Assembly (NCBI GenBank): GCA_030426905.1
Contig: JAUHXQ010000001.1
Location: 372,001-436,000 of the forward strand
Length of the DNA: 64,000 nucleotides
From: Alphaproteobacteria bacterium
Lineage (GTDB): Bacteria > Pseudomonadota > Alphaproteobacteria > Rickettsiales > JABSSG01
Direction of reading: 5' to 3'
Position 1 is the first letter of the stretch. Each line of letters begins with the position of its first letter. The notes beneath the pieces were generated by a model that saw only the letters and a list, made by a program, of their open reading frames with translations, was not told the origin of the DNA and did no database searches. Of this stretch, positions 1 to 7,481 are shown piece by piece. A program made the translations under genes and the position numbers.

Positions 1-137
1 ATATCTACATCTCTTATCTCTTTGTTTGCTATAGAATCTCTAACACAACCACCTACAAAGCGACTTTCGGCGCCAGCTTCTTTTAAGATGTTGAATATTG
101 TTTTTACTTTTTTAAAATTATCTAAATCTTTAAACAT
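1..137 (-). CDS. CCA-adding enzyme / poly(A) polymerase, N-terminal part
   Basis: Only the first 45 codons lie in the window; the gene continues beyond base 1. The start is the ATG at 137 on the minus strand. The translation has RFVGGCVRDS at about residues 26-35 followed by RDVDI at the edge. This is the head of the class II nucleotidyltransferase fold, in which the GG and the Asp residues bind nucleotide and metal. In the family these enzymes add CCA to tRNA 3' ends or polyadenylate RNA. The fragment does not tell the two apart. It is divergent from the tol operon. Confidence 0.8.
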   Translation of the reverse strand, partial: MFKDLDNFKKVKTIFNILKEAGAESRFVGGCVRDSIANKEIRDVD

Positions 138-185
138 TGTTACTCAGAATATAAAAAATGTATTATATTAGAATATATACAGAAA

Positions 186-214
186 TTGATATTTAAAATT
201 AATTACTATATTAT
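186..214 (+). promoter_or_regulatory. Putative sigma70 promoter of the tol operon
   Basis: TTGATA at 186-191 and TATTAT at 209-214 are separated by 17 bases, about 60 bases before the tolQ ATG. In DNA this AT-rich a match of this quality can occur by chance, so it is tentative. Confidence 0.35.
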
Positions 215-275
215 GATGTTATTGTGTATTAAACAACGATGCTTAAAAACTTTAAAATAACGGACTAATAATCTC

Positions 276-974
276 ATGACAGCGCAAGTTACAGTAAATT
301 CTATTTCAAACACAAAATCCTTAATCAGTTTAATTTCTGGTGCAGATTTTACTGTGCAAATCATCATGTTACTTTTATTTATAGCATCAATTTGGTCTTG
401 GGCAATAATTATAGACAAATATTTGTGCTTACGTAAGGTAAAACAAAAAATTAATAATTTTGAACATATTTTTAGTGAAGATAACATTGCTTCTTTATTT
501 AATAAATTGAAAAATTCTGTTTCTTCGCCGATAGAGCATGTATTTGTTTCTGCAATGAATGAATATGGGAAAATTTTAACAAATAAAAATGCTGACAAAG
601 CTAAAAATAAAATTGATACTATCATTTTTACTGCTAAAAATAAGCATATTGGTGCATTAGAAAAAAACTTAAGTTATCTTGCCACTATTTCTTCTGCGGC
701 CCCTTTTATTGGTTTGCTTGGTACTGTTTGGGGTATTATGCATAGTTTCCAATCTATTGCGGCATCAAAGAATACTTCTCTTGCGGTTGTTGCTCCTGGC
801 ATTGCTGAAGCTTTACTTGCTACGGCTTTGGGATTGTTGGCTGCAATTCCAGCTCTAATATTTTATAATATATTAACTGCAAAAATTCATGAAATAGAAA
901 ACAGATTAGCTAATTTTGCTACAGAACTTAGTTCTATATTATCTCACAGATTAGACGCAGATATTAATGAGTGA
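276..974 (+). CDS. tolQ: TolQ, Tol-Pal proton channel subunit
   Basis: 232 aa inner-membrane protein of the MotA/TolQ/ExbB family. With TolR it converts proton motive force into movement of TolA, keeping the outer membrane tethered during division. Three membrane segments are visible at about residues 25-47, 133-155 and 167-200. The second contains PFIGLLGTVWGIM and the third the small-residue-rich stretch expected of the channel-lining helices. The length is normal. The 3' end overlaps tolR by 8 bases. The ATG at 276 has only a weak ribosome-binding site. ExbB is the alternative, but the following TolR/TolA pair favours TolQ. Confidence 0.9.
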   Translation: MTAQVTVNSISNTKSLISLISGADFTVQIIMLLLFIASIWSWAIIIDKYLCLRKVKQKINNFEHIFSEDNIASLFNKLKNSVSSPIEHVFVSAMNEYGKILTNKNADKAKNKIDTIIFTAKNKHIGALEKNLSYLATISSAAPFIGLLGTVWGIMHSFQSIAASKNTSLAVVAPGIAEALLATALGLLAAIPALIFYNILTAKIHEIENRLANFATELSSILSHRLDADINE

Positions 975-1383
975 CTTGAATAAATTTTATAAAACAGCAA
1001 ACAAGAATGTTATTAATTACATTAATGTTACTCCACTAGTTGATGTGATGTTAGTATTATTAATTATTTTTATGATAACTTCTCCTATGTTGGTTAGTGG
1101 AATTAATGTAGATCTACCTAAGTCTAATGCTCGCCCTCTTCAAGGACAAGATGAGCCAATAGCAATTACGGTTGATAGGTTTGGCAATGCTTATATTAAC
1201 AATAATAGTATAAAACAAGAGATGATTGTTAAAAAATTAAAAGCAATTACTCGTGAAAAATATGATACTAGATTATTTGTTAGGGGAGATAAATCAACAA
1301 ATTATGGCAAGATTATAAAAGTAGTAAGCCTTATAAATAAAGCTGGTTTTTCAAAAGTGTCTTTAGTGACTGATGTAGAATAA
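967..1383 (+). CDS. tolR: TolR, Tol-Pal stator subunit
   Basis: 138 aa ExbD/TolR family protein with one N-terminal membrane helix (about residues 22-42) and a periplasmic domain. The motif VTPLVDVMLVLLIIFM carries Asp26, which corresponds to the proton-carrying Asp of TolR/ExbD. The ATGA overlap with tolQ and the four-base gap to tolA indicate translational coupling. The periplasmic domain contains NARPLQGQDEPIAITVD, typical of the family. It is expected to form the TolQ5R2 motor that acts on TolA. Confidence 0.9.
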   Translation: MSDLNKFYKTANKNVINYINVTPLVDVMLVLLIIFMITSPMLVSGINVDLPKSNARPLQGQDEPIAITVDRFGNAYINNNSIKQEMIVKKLKAITREKYDTRLFVRGDKSTNYGKIIKVVSLINKAGFSKVSLVTDVE

Positions 1384-1387
1384 CTAT

Positions 1388-2218
1388 ATGAAAATAGGGC
1401 TGCTATATTCTATTATATCCCATATTTTACTCATAGCATTATTTTGTATTGGTATTCCTTATAGTCATAAATCAATAGAGCACGAGAAGATAGTAACTGT
1501 TGATTTGGTTAGAACTTCTCAAATTACAAACCTACAAAATGCTAAGGTAGCATTGAAAAAAACTAAGCAAAACCAATCTGTAAAAACATCTCTTAATACT
1601 AATACACAAAATACTTCTAGAGCTGCTGTTAATTCAAAAATTAACACTAATGAATTGACAAAAGAACAATCTACACAAGAAATTATGGAGTTGAAGAAAA
1701 AGAAGGACAAATTGCCAGTACAACATGCAGTAAAACAAGCGGAAATAGTACAAAAAGAGAAAGCTAGTGAATTAGATAACTTACTCAAAGATTTAGATAA
1801 AAAATCAGGAGACAGTCCTAAAAAGAAAAATCATACTCAAACTAATAGTAAGGGTAGCTCTAATAAAGAGTATCAGGATGATCTACCATTAACTATTTCT
1901 GAGAAGGATAATATTAAGTCACAAATTGAAAGAAAATTTGTCAATCCAATTATTTTAGATTTTTCTCCTAAGGAAATAGTAATCAAAATCAGGGTTGATA
2001 TGGGTATGGATGGGCAGGTTAAAAATGTAATTACTTTAAATGATAATTCTTACCCGCAAAAACATGCTAGTGTTTATTTTACTCTTAAAGAAAGCTTGAT
2101 CAGAGCTGCTTATATGGCTAGTCCTATAAAAAATTTGCCTGAAGAAAAATATCATGGCAACAAGGGATGGAAGGAAATAGAGCTTATTTTCGATGCTTAC
2201 TATTTAATGAATAATTAA
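1388..2218 (+). CDS. tolA: TolA-like energy-transducing protein
   Basis: 276 aa. A single N-terminal membrane helix (about residues 5-22) is followed by a Lys/Glu/Gln-rich, probably helical linker (about 45-160) and a folded C-terminal domain (about 170-276). This is the TolA plan: anchor, long periplasmic helix, and a domain that contacts TolB/Pal. The linker is shorter than in Escherichia coli TolA. Sequence identity is weak and the call rests mainly on architecture and on its place directly after tolQR. TolB and Pal, usual downstream partners, are not in this window; an unrelated 711-aa gene follows. Confidence 0.8.
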   Translation: MKIGLLYSIISHILLIALFCIGIPYSHKSIEHEKIVTVDLVRTSQITNLQNAKVALKKTKQNQSVKTSLNTNTQNTSRAAVNSKINTNELTKEQSTQEIMELKKKKDKLPVQHAVKQAEIVQKEKASELDNLLKDLDKKSGDSPKKKNHTQTNSKGSSNKEYQDDLPLTISEKDNIKSQIERKFVNPIILDFSPKEIVIKIRVDMGMDGQVKNVITLNDNSYPQKHASVYFTLKESLIRAAYMASPIKNLPEEKYHGNKGWKEIELIFDAYYLMNN

Positions 2219-2274
2219 TTTAATATTAACTTTCATCAACTAATATTATTCTTGTTAGTTATTAAAGGTAAGTA

Positions 2275-4410
2275 ATGAAAAGTTTTCTTAGTCAGTCACA
2301 GAAAAAAAATAGAAAGCCGGTAACAAAAAGTAAGGCTGATGTAACATCAGAAAGAAAAGAAAAAAAGAGTAAAGGTCAAGGGTTATCAAAAAGTGGTGCT
2401 AATTTAGCATTGAAGCACACAAGAGAATTAGAAGATAAATCTCTAGAGTTATTAGTTAAGATTATTCCAAGTTTAGTAAGGATTCCCAGTAAAGTTTTAA
2501 GTGATAGAACCTCACTAAGTAGAGGGTTATCTGCTGGTAGCTTGATGTTTGGTAGTATTATAAAAACATACAAGTTAGCTAATACTATAGAAAAACTAGT
2601 TCAAGAAAATCTCGGTATAAAAGATTCTATAAGAAAAATCTTTGCTGACAAGAATAAAAAGAATAAAGCTTTACGGAGTGACGCTGTAAAAAATTTACTT
2701 GCAAGGCCTGAAATATGGGAAGCTTTGCAACAATCTAAAGATAAAGGCAAATCTAATCTGTTAGAAATATTTGCCAATAAAGGAAGTTATAAAAAATTAG
2801 ATAAATTTATTGGAGATCTTATAAAGACGCCTGGTACTATAGAGTTAGAAACAAAAATTCATTTATTTGAGACAGTTGCAGAAAATAGTGCAGCTCGAAA
2901 AGCAATCACAGATATTTTGACTTCAAGACAAGAAGACCTAAAAGTATTTTTAACTTCAAGTGTTGTAATGCAAGAACAACTGGAGGCTCAAGGTATAGTG
3001 AAAGCTCGTGAGGATTTGATTAAGGGGGTAATAGATTTTATTCCAATAGCAGTAGAAAATTTAGAAAAGATTAATAAAATACGAAAGTTGGTTGCTGAAT
3101 CTCCAATTCAAGTGGCATCAATTTTAAAAGAAGCAAGTCCTTTACTAGATTCAAAGCACACTCATAAGTTATTAGATGAAGATTTTTTGAAGGAGTTGTC
3201 AGGAGAGTTAATAACAAGTAATCCAGTAATTGATAAATTGATCAAGGATAACGAGAACACTTTAGGAATTGCGTCTGAAGATATAAAGAAAGTTATAGAA
3301 AGTTTTGCTACTTCTGTGGTTGCTAAAAATGCTAGATCATTACTAAATGTAGGAAATTTTGATTCTTTTGCTAAGCTTGCTGAGAAAGTGCAAGTTCTAA
3401 CTTCTAAAGATAGTCCAAATAATGTGGATAAGTCCGATGGGAGAAAAATAGCAGCATTAAAAGATACCATTGATATTTCTTTGGAATTGCTAAAAAGCAA
3501 TAGTAGTCTTATTTCTGATTTGCAGGATTTTGCTCAAGAAAACAAAGATTATCTAACAAAAATAATAAATAAGATGGTAAAGGATAATACTGGAATTAGT
3601 ATAGATGGCAATAAAGTGGTTGATTTACTTGCTAATCCAGAAAATTTTGAGCTATTTACAAAAGCATTAAGGCAATATAAAGAAGGGTGCGGAGTAGGCA
3701 AAATAGTATGGACTGCTTTAAAATCTCAGGAATTACGAAGTTTAGCTTTAAAGACTATAGCTAATCTCGCTGGTAATGTAATAATAAAACTATTACCAGG
3801 GTTTATAAGGAGAAAACATGCTCAGAAGGAAATTGATAAGCTTATGGAGGTTGGCAATAAACCATATGAAAATCAGCAGCTTCCAGAGTTAGGAACAAAA
3901 CAGCAACCACTTAAAGATTTAGGATTGGAGTGTATAGAACTTGTAAAAGATACCAAGGATTTAATAGCTAAAGACGCTTATCAAAATAGGTGTTTCCGTA
4001 ATTTTAACATTCCTGCTCTAAGTAACATTTTATGCAAGGGTTTCGATTTTTCTAGGGCAGTATTGGGTAATCAAGAAGATGGATTTTCAATGAAGGGGGC
4101 AATAATTCGTGATAGTAAATTTCAAGAAGTACAAATTCCAGGTAAGTTAGATATGACAGGAGTTATGATAGATGAAAAATCATTGCTTAGTCTAGTATCT
4201 TCCTTTAGAAAAGATCAAGAGATCGTGTTAGATAAAGTAAGAGTGATTACTAATGATGAAATCAAGAGTTTAGTAGAATTTATCGAGATGGATAAAGTTA
4301 AAAATATCAAAAATATATCTTTGTTAAAGGGAGTAAAAATAGAAAATATAGATGATGCAAAAGCGGAAACAAAGGCAAGAAAGCTAACTCCAAGAGGAAT
4401 ACAGAGATAA
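2275..4410 (+). CDS. Large helical protein of unknown function, pentapeptide-like C-terminus
   Basis: 711 aa, not recognised. The first 35 residues are very basic (Lys/Arg/Ser-rich), and the rest is predicted mostly helical and charged. No signal peptide or clear membrane helix is visible, apart from a mildly hydrophobic stretch near residue 500 (NLAGNVIIKLLPGF). At about residues 575-640, segments such as FDFSRAVLG, MKGAIIRDSKF and LDMTGVMID repeat with roughly five-residue periodicity, resembling a short pentapeptide-repeat beta-solenoid. The tail ends in basic residues (ARKLTPRGIQR). AAAGGTAAGTA precedes the ATG. It may be cotranscribed with tolQRA (56-base gap). It could be a structural or secreted protein; no function is assigned. 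Confidence 0.6.
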   Translation: MKSFLSQSQKKNRKPVTKSKADVTSERKEKKSKGQGLSKSGANLALKHTRELEDKSLELLVKIIPSLVRIPSKVLSDRTSLSRGLSAGSLMFGSIIKTYKLANTIEKLVQENLGIKDSIRKIFADKNKKNKALRSDAVKNLLARPEIWEALQQSKDKGKSNLLEIFANKGSYKKLDKFIGDLIKTPGTIELETKIHLFETVAENSAARKAITDILTSRQEDLKVFLTSSVVMQEQLEAQGIVKAREDLIKGVIDFIPIAVENLEKINKIRKLVAESPIQVASILKEASPLLDSKHTHKLLDEDFLKELSGELITSNPVIDKLIKDNENTLGIASEDIKKVIESFATSVVAKNARSLLNVGNFDSFAKLAEKVQVLTSKDSPNNVDKSDGRKIAALKDTIDISLELLKSNSSLISDLQDFAQENKDYLTKIINKMVKDNTGISIDGNKVVDLLANPENFELFTKALRQYKEGCGVGKIVWTALKSQELRSLALKTIANLAGNVIIKLLPGFIRRKHAQKEIDKLMEVGNKPYENQQLPELGTKQQPLKDLGLECIELVKDTKDLIAKDAYQNRCFRNFNIPALSNILCKGFDFSRAVLGNQEDGFSMKGAIIRDSKFQEVQIPGKLDMTGVMIDEKSLLSLVSSFRKDQEIVLDKVRVITNDEIKSLVEFIEMDKVKNIKNISLLKGVKIENIDDAKAETKARKLTPRGIQR

Positions 4411-4482
4411 AAATTTTATTGTAATTATAACACAAGCAATAAAAATAATGTGGGTTAAGAGGATGATTTATAAGTGCGTTGC

Positions 4483-4512
4483 TTGCTTAAAATGTTAATG
4501 AACCTATATAAT
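4483..4512 (+). promoter_or_regulatory. Putative sigma70 promoter of the porin gene
   Basis: TTGCTT at 4483-4488 and a perfect TATAAT at 4507-4512 are spaced by 18 bases. The predicted transcript start near 4519 would give a leader of about 87 bases before the porin ATG. A dedicated promoter fits the porin being a single gene with its own terminator. Confidence 0.5.
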
Positions 4513-4605
4513 AGAGAGAATATGGATGCCAAATGGTAATCTTTAATTAAGTTTTAGTGGGCTTAATTAATTTTGTTTAACTAAATAATAAGGGAATAAA
4601 TTGTT

Positions 4606-6054
4606 ATGAAAAAACTATTAACAACTACAGCCCTCGTGTCATTGCTTGCAACAAATGCATTTGCGGATGGCATGATGGAAAAAGGACTAGAAATTAAATT
4701 CGGAGGAACAGCAGATGCGCAGCTAGGTGTTGCAGCACAAAGTGGAAAATATAAAAGAACTACTGTGAGCTCAATTTTTAATACTTCTGGTGCAACTGCA
4801 ACATTAACTCCAAATCATAAAGATGTAGCATTTGATACAGAAGCACATATTTTCTTGGAAGCTACTGGTAGAACTTCTCAGGGATTAAAATATGGTGCTC
4901 ATCTTGGTATATCACCAACAATTCAGTTTAATACTAACTCTGCGCGCCGTTATCTAAGCAGAACATATATTTTTATGGAAGATAAATCAATGGGACGTTT
5001 GGAACTAGGAAGTAACGATGGTGCTGCTGATCAGATGACTCTTGGTGCAGGAAGTATTGCGGCTGCAACAGGTGGTGTTAATGGTGATTGGTTTAAATAT
5101 ATACGCACTGCGCCAACTACAGGATATGGTAACTTTATTTTAAATCCTGCAATGCCTTTAGAAAATGATCTATACAATGTTCCATCCGCAATTGAGTTAA
5201 TTCCTGGAGATGCTTCACAGCCAACTAGAGTAACATTCCATGATGTACGTGAAAAATCAAGAAAGATTACTTATATTTCACCAATGTACGAAGGATTTCA
5301 AGCAGGAATTTCTTATATCCCTGATGTAGCAAATAATGCAGCAAGAAATCCTGTTATAAATACAACTAACACTACTACATTCCAAGAACATGATGCAATA
5401 TCTGGTGGTATTAGCTGGGAAGGAAGAATACAGAAAGATCATATGGTCAAGGCAGCGATATTTGGAGAATATGGGAAAGTGAGAAGAGGTACTAGCGCTT
5501 TGAGTGGAGTTCCGCTTGAGAATTTAGGAAATACACTAACAACTGATTCTATAGGTACTGTACCTTTAAATGTTCGTAATACCGAAGCGATAGGAATAGG
5601 TGGTACATGGCATTACAAACAATTTGCAGCAGCAGCATCTTTTGCATGGCTTGGTAAAACAGATGATTTCAGAGAAACAAACAATAAAGATGCATGGTTC
5701 TTAACCTTAGGTTTAGGTGCAGAATTCAATAAGTTTTATGGAAGTTTAACTGGTATGTATTCTAAAAAACATGAAAATGATGCATATGCTATTTCTGCAG
5801 GTGTAGATTATCACTGGGCTCCAGGTTTAATGCCTTATGCTGAAGTAACTTATGTACATCTAGATGGTAAAAATAGAGGTGGTACTAATATTGGTAATGG
5901 CTTTACTGATACACCACTGCTTTCTAGCGCAGCATCAGGTGCGGCAGCAACAGCTTTAATTGAAGATTCTCGCCGTACAACTGCATTCTCAGGAGAAAAT
6001 TCTGGTAAGAGTGAAGGTGTAGCTTTAATTCTAGGTACTAAGATTAAGTTCTAA
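4606..6054 (+). CDS. General outer-membrane porin
   Basis: 482 aa. The signal peptide MKKLLTTTALVSLLATNAFA precedes the mature start ADGMMEKGLEIKFGG. The rest alternates polar and hydrophobic residues in amphipathic beta strands and ends in GTKIKF, a C-terminal aromatic of the kind recognised by the BAM machinery. Length and layout match Gram-negative porins of the alphaproteobacterial Porin_4 type (trimeric 16-strand barrels for passive entry of small solutes). Motifs such as YISPMYEGFQAGISY and GRLELGSNDG are typical of the group. It is a single gene with its own promoter and a strong terminator, so probably highly expressed. GC content is slightly higher than its neighbours. Confidence 0.9.
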   Translation: MKKLLTTTALVSLLATNAFADGMMEKGLEIKFGGTADAQLGVAAQSGKYKRTTVSSIFNTSGATATLTPNHKDVAFDTEAHIFLEATGRTSQGLKYGAHLGISPTIQFNTNSARRYLSRTYIFMEDKSMGRLELGSNDGAADQMTLGAGSIAAATGGVNGDWFKYIRTAPTTGYGNFILNPAMPLENDLYNVPSAIELIPGDASQPTRVTFHDVREKSRKITYISPMYEGFQAGISYIPDVANNAARNPVINTTNTTTFQEHDAISGGISWEGRIQKDHMVKAAIFGEYGKVRRGTSALSGVPLENLGNTLTTDSIGTVPLNVRNTEAIGIGGTWHYKQFAAAASFAWLGKTDDFRETNNKDAWFLTLGLGAEFNKFYGSLTGMYSKKHENDAYAISAGVDYHWAPGLMPYAEVTYVHLDGKNRGGTNIGNGFTDTPLLSSAASGAAATALIEDSRRTTAFSGENSGKSEGVALILGTKIKF

Positions 6055-6081
6055 ATTATCTTTAAAAAGCTTAAATTTTCT

Positions 6082-6114
6082 AGGGGCACTTGTTTTTTCA
6101 AGCGCCCCTTTTTT
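6082..6114 (+). terminator. Rho-independent terminator of the porin gene
   Basis: AGGGGC-A-CTTG, a six-base T loop, then CAAG-C-GCCCCT: an 10-bp stem with one mismatch, running into a T tract at 6109-6114. It lies 28 bases after the porin stop codon. Confidence 0.9.
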
Positions 6115-6506
6115 GTATAAATCGACTGTGAAATAGTATTATTTGTAAAAAATTTTTGGACCCTGATAGTAAAAATAGCATAGAAGAGTCAGATATTAGG
6201 AACACTAGTTTTGGATAAGAGTTTTATTAAATTTTGAAATAGGTTCAAGTTTTTGGTGTTTGTAAAATATATAAGCAATAAATGCAGAGTACACATTTGC
6301 AACGAAGCTGATTGGTGATCTGTATCTTGTATGTTCAATATTCATCTTATTTTTCAAAGTATTAAATATATGGAGCATGTTTATCTCAAGTTATCTTAAA
6401 CCCACTATAAAAGAAACTAAGAATTCGAACATATATTAATAGCTCTTTCTCAGTTTATAGCAGACATAGCTAGGAGCTTGACAGAAGAACTTGTGCTTTA
6501 ACAATT
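6115..6506. other. Gene-poor stretch with decayed mobile-element sequence
   Basis: No intact gene is seen between the porin terminator and the next gene. It contains an IS982-like transposase tail on the minus strand (6205-6378). A second short open stretch lies on the plus strand ending at about 6500, reading FEHILIALSQFIADIARS. It is protein-like but I do not recognise it. The stretch probably marks an old insertion site. Confidence 0.5.
6205..6378 (-). pseudogene. IS982-like transposase, C-terminal remnant
   Basis: A 57-codon open stretch on the minus strand reads NTLKNKMNIEHTRYRSP, then SFVANVYSAFIAYIFYKHQK. From memory this matches the end of IS982-family transposases, where a segment of the form LKN.-.-IEH(S/T)R(H/Y)RS is followed by a hydrophobic N(L/V)..(G/A)LIAY stretch. 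An in-frame stop lies just upstream of residue 1, so the catalytic N-terminal and central DDE portions are missing. No terminal inverted repeats were found. Identification is by eye only. Confidence 0.55.
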
Positions 6507-7433
6507 TTAGAAAAAGAAAGTAAGGCCACCGCCAATACGATATCCATTAATTGATGCTCTACTACCAGGAATAAATTCATGAGTACCATAGTTAAAATAC
6601 TTAGCTTCAATATCAAGGCTGATTCTTCTTGTGATATGAATATGAGTACCAATTCCAAACTCAAGAGCCAGAGCTTTAGTAGTGTTTGTAAATAATTGTG
6701 TGGGAGCTCCTGAGCTGAACGATCTGCTGATTTTATTGCGGGAAATAGCAATTCCTGCTCCTGCTGAGATATAAGGGGTAAATAATTTTGTTTGTAGCAA
6801 AGGAGGCTTAAAGCGCACTGCTGGCACGAGTGTATACATCCGGCTGGATACACTTATATTAGTTTGTTGTGTGTTTGTGGTGGTTACAGTTGTACTCGTC
6901 CCACAGATTTGCTCTTTTGTTTTAAATCCTTCTACTCCCAGATCATCCCAGCAAAATGGATCATTATTTTGACCGTTATCAAATGCAAATGCAAATAAAT
7001 TGTGAGAAATATTTGCTGAGTTACAGATTTGTTTTTTTGTTTTAAATCCCTCTACTCCCAGATCATCCCAGCAAAACGGATCATTATCTGGACCATTATC
7101 AAATGCAAATGCAAATAAATTATGATTTATATTTGACGGAGTAGTAACTCTATGCGTGTGCTGAGAAGATACTCTATTCATCTGTCTTAAATAATAATTG
7201 TGAGTAGAAAAGCTTATTTCTAAATCAATGTTTCTTAAAAAATGATATCCCAAATAAATAGAAGCATTTGTTTGTAATTTAGAATTTATTTCAGTAAATT
7301 TACTATTATTTTGTTTGTTTATTTTTAGACTTGTATAGGAAGGGCCTACAATTTTAAAATATACTTTTTCTGCATACGCAGAATTTATCATTAATAGCAC
7401 TGCAATATAACATATATACTTAGTAGCTTTCAC
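6507..7433 (-). CDS. Outer-membrane beta-barrel protein with duplicated 40-aa insert
   Basis: 308 aa. Signal peptide at residues 1-21 (cleavage near SAYA-E). The N-terminal strand region (IVGPSYTSLKINKQ) and C-terminal strands (LEFGIGTHIHITRRISLDIEAKYF, shown here in part, ending GGGLTFFF) have the alternating pattern and terminal Phe of small eight-strand barrels (OmpA-like/surface antigen). Between about residues 100 and 180 there are two near-identical 40-residue units, each containing DNDPFCWDDLGVEGFKTK and a second Cys (QIC). They probably form an extracellular loop, with a possible disulfide in each unit. Function is unknown; exposed barrels of this type in Rickettsiales are often adhesins or antigens. 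Confidence 0.75.
   Translation of the reverse strand: MKATKYICYIAVLLMINSAYAEKVYFKIVGPSYTSLKINKQNNSKFTEINSKLQTNASIYLGYHFLRNIDLEISFSTHNYYLRQMNRVSSQHTHRVTTPSNINHNLFAFAFDNGPDNDPFCWDDLGVEGFKTKKQICNSANISHNLFAFAFDNGQNNDPFCWDDLGVEGFKTKEQICGTSTTVTTTNTQQTNISVSSRMYTLVPAVRFKPPLLQTKLFTPYISAGAGIAISRNKISRSFSSGAPTQLFTNTTKALALEFGIGTHIHITRRISLDIEAKYFNYGTHEFIPGSRASINGYRIGGGLTFFF
6904..7133. repeat. 120-bp tandem repeat inside the barrel gene
   Basis: Copies at 6904-7013 and 7024-7133 are offset by exactly 120 bases (40 codons) and differ at only a few positions. They encode the duplicated Cys-containing loop unit. Confidence 0.9.
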
Positions 7434-7481
7434 TTGTATTCATTATGGTTAATTAACATATGAGCACTATGCGGCCAATAA

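Noticed and set aside
6470-6853. 127-codon minus-strand frame inside the barrel gene
   Set aside because: Lies wholly over the 3' part of the barrel gene, whose signal peptide and terminal Phe strand support the other frame.
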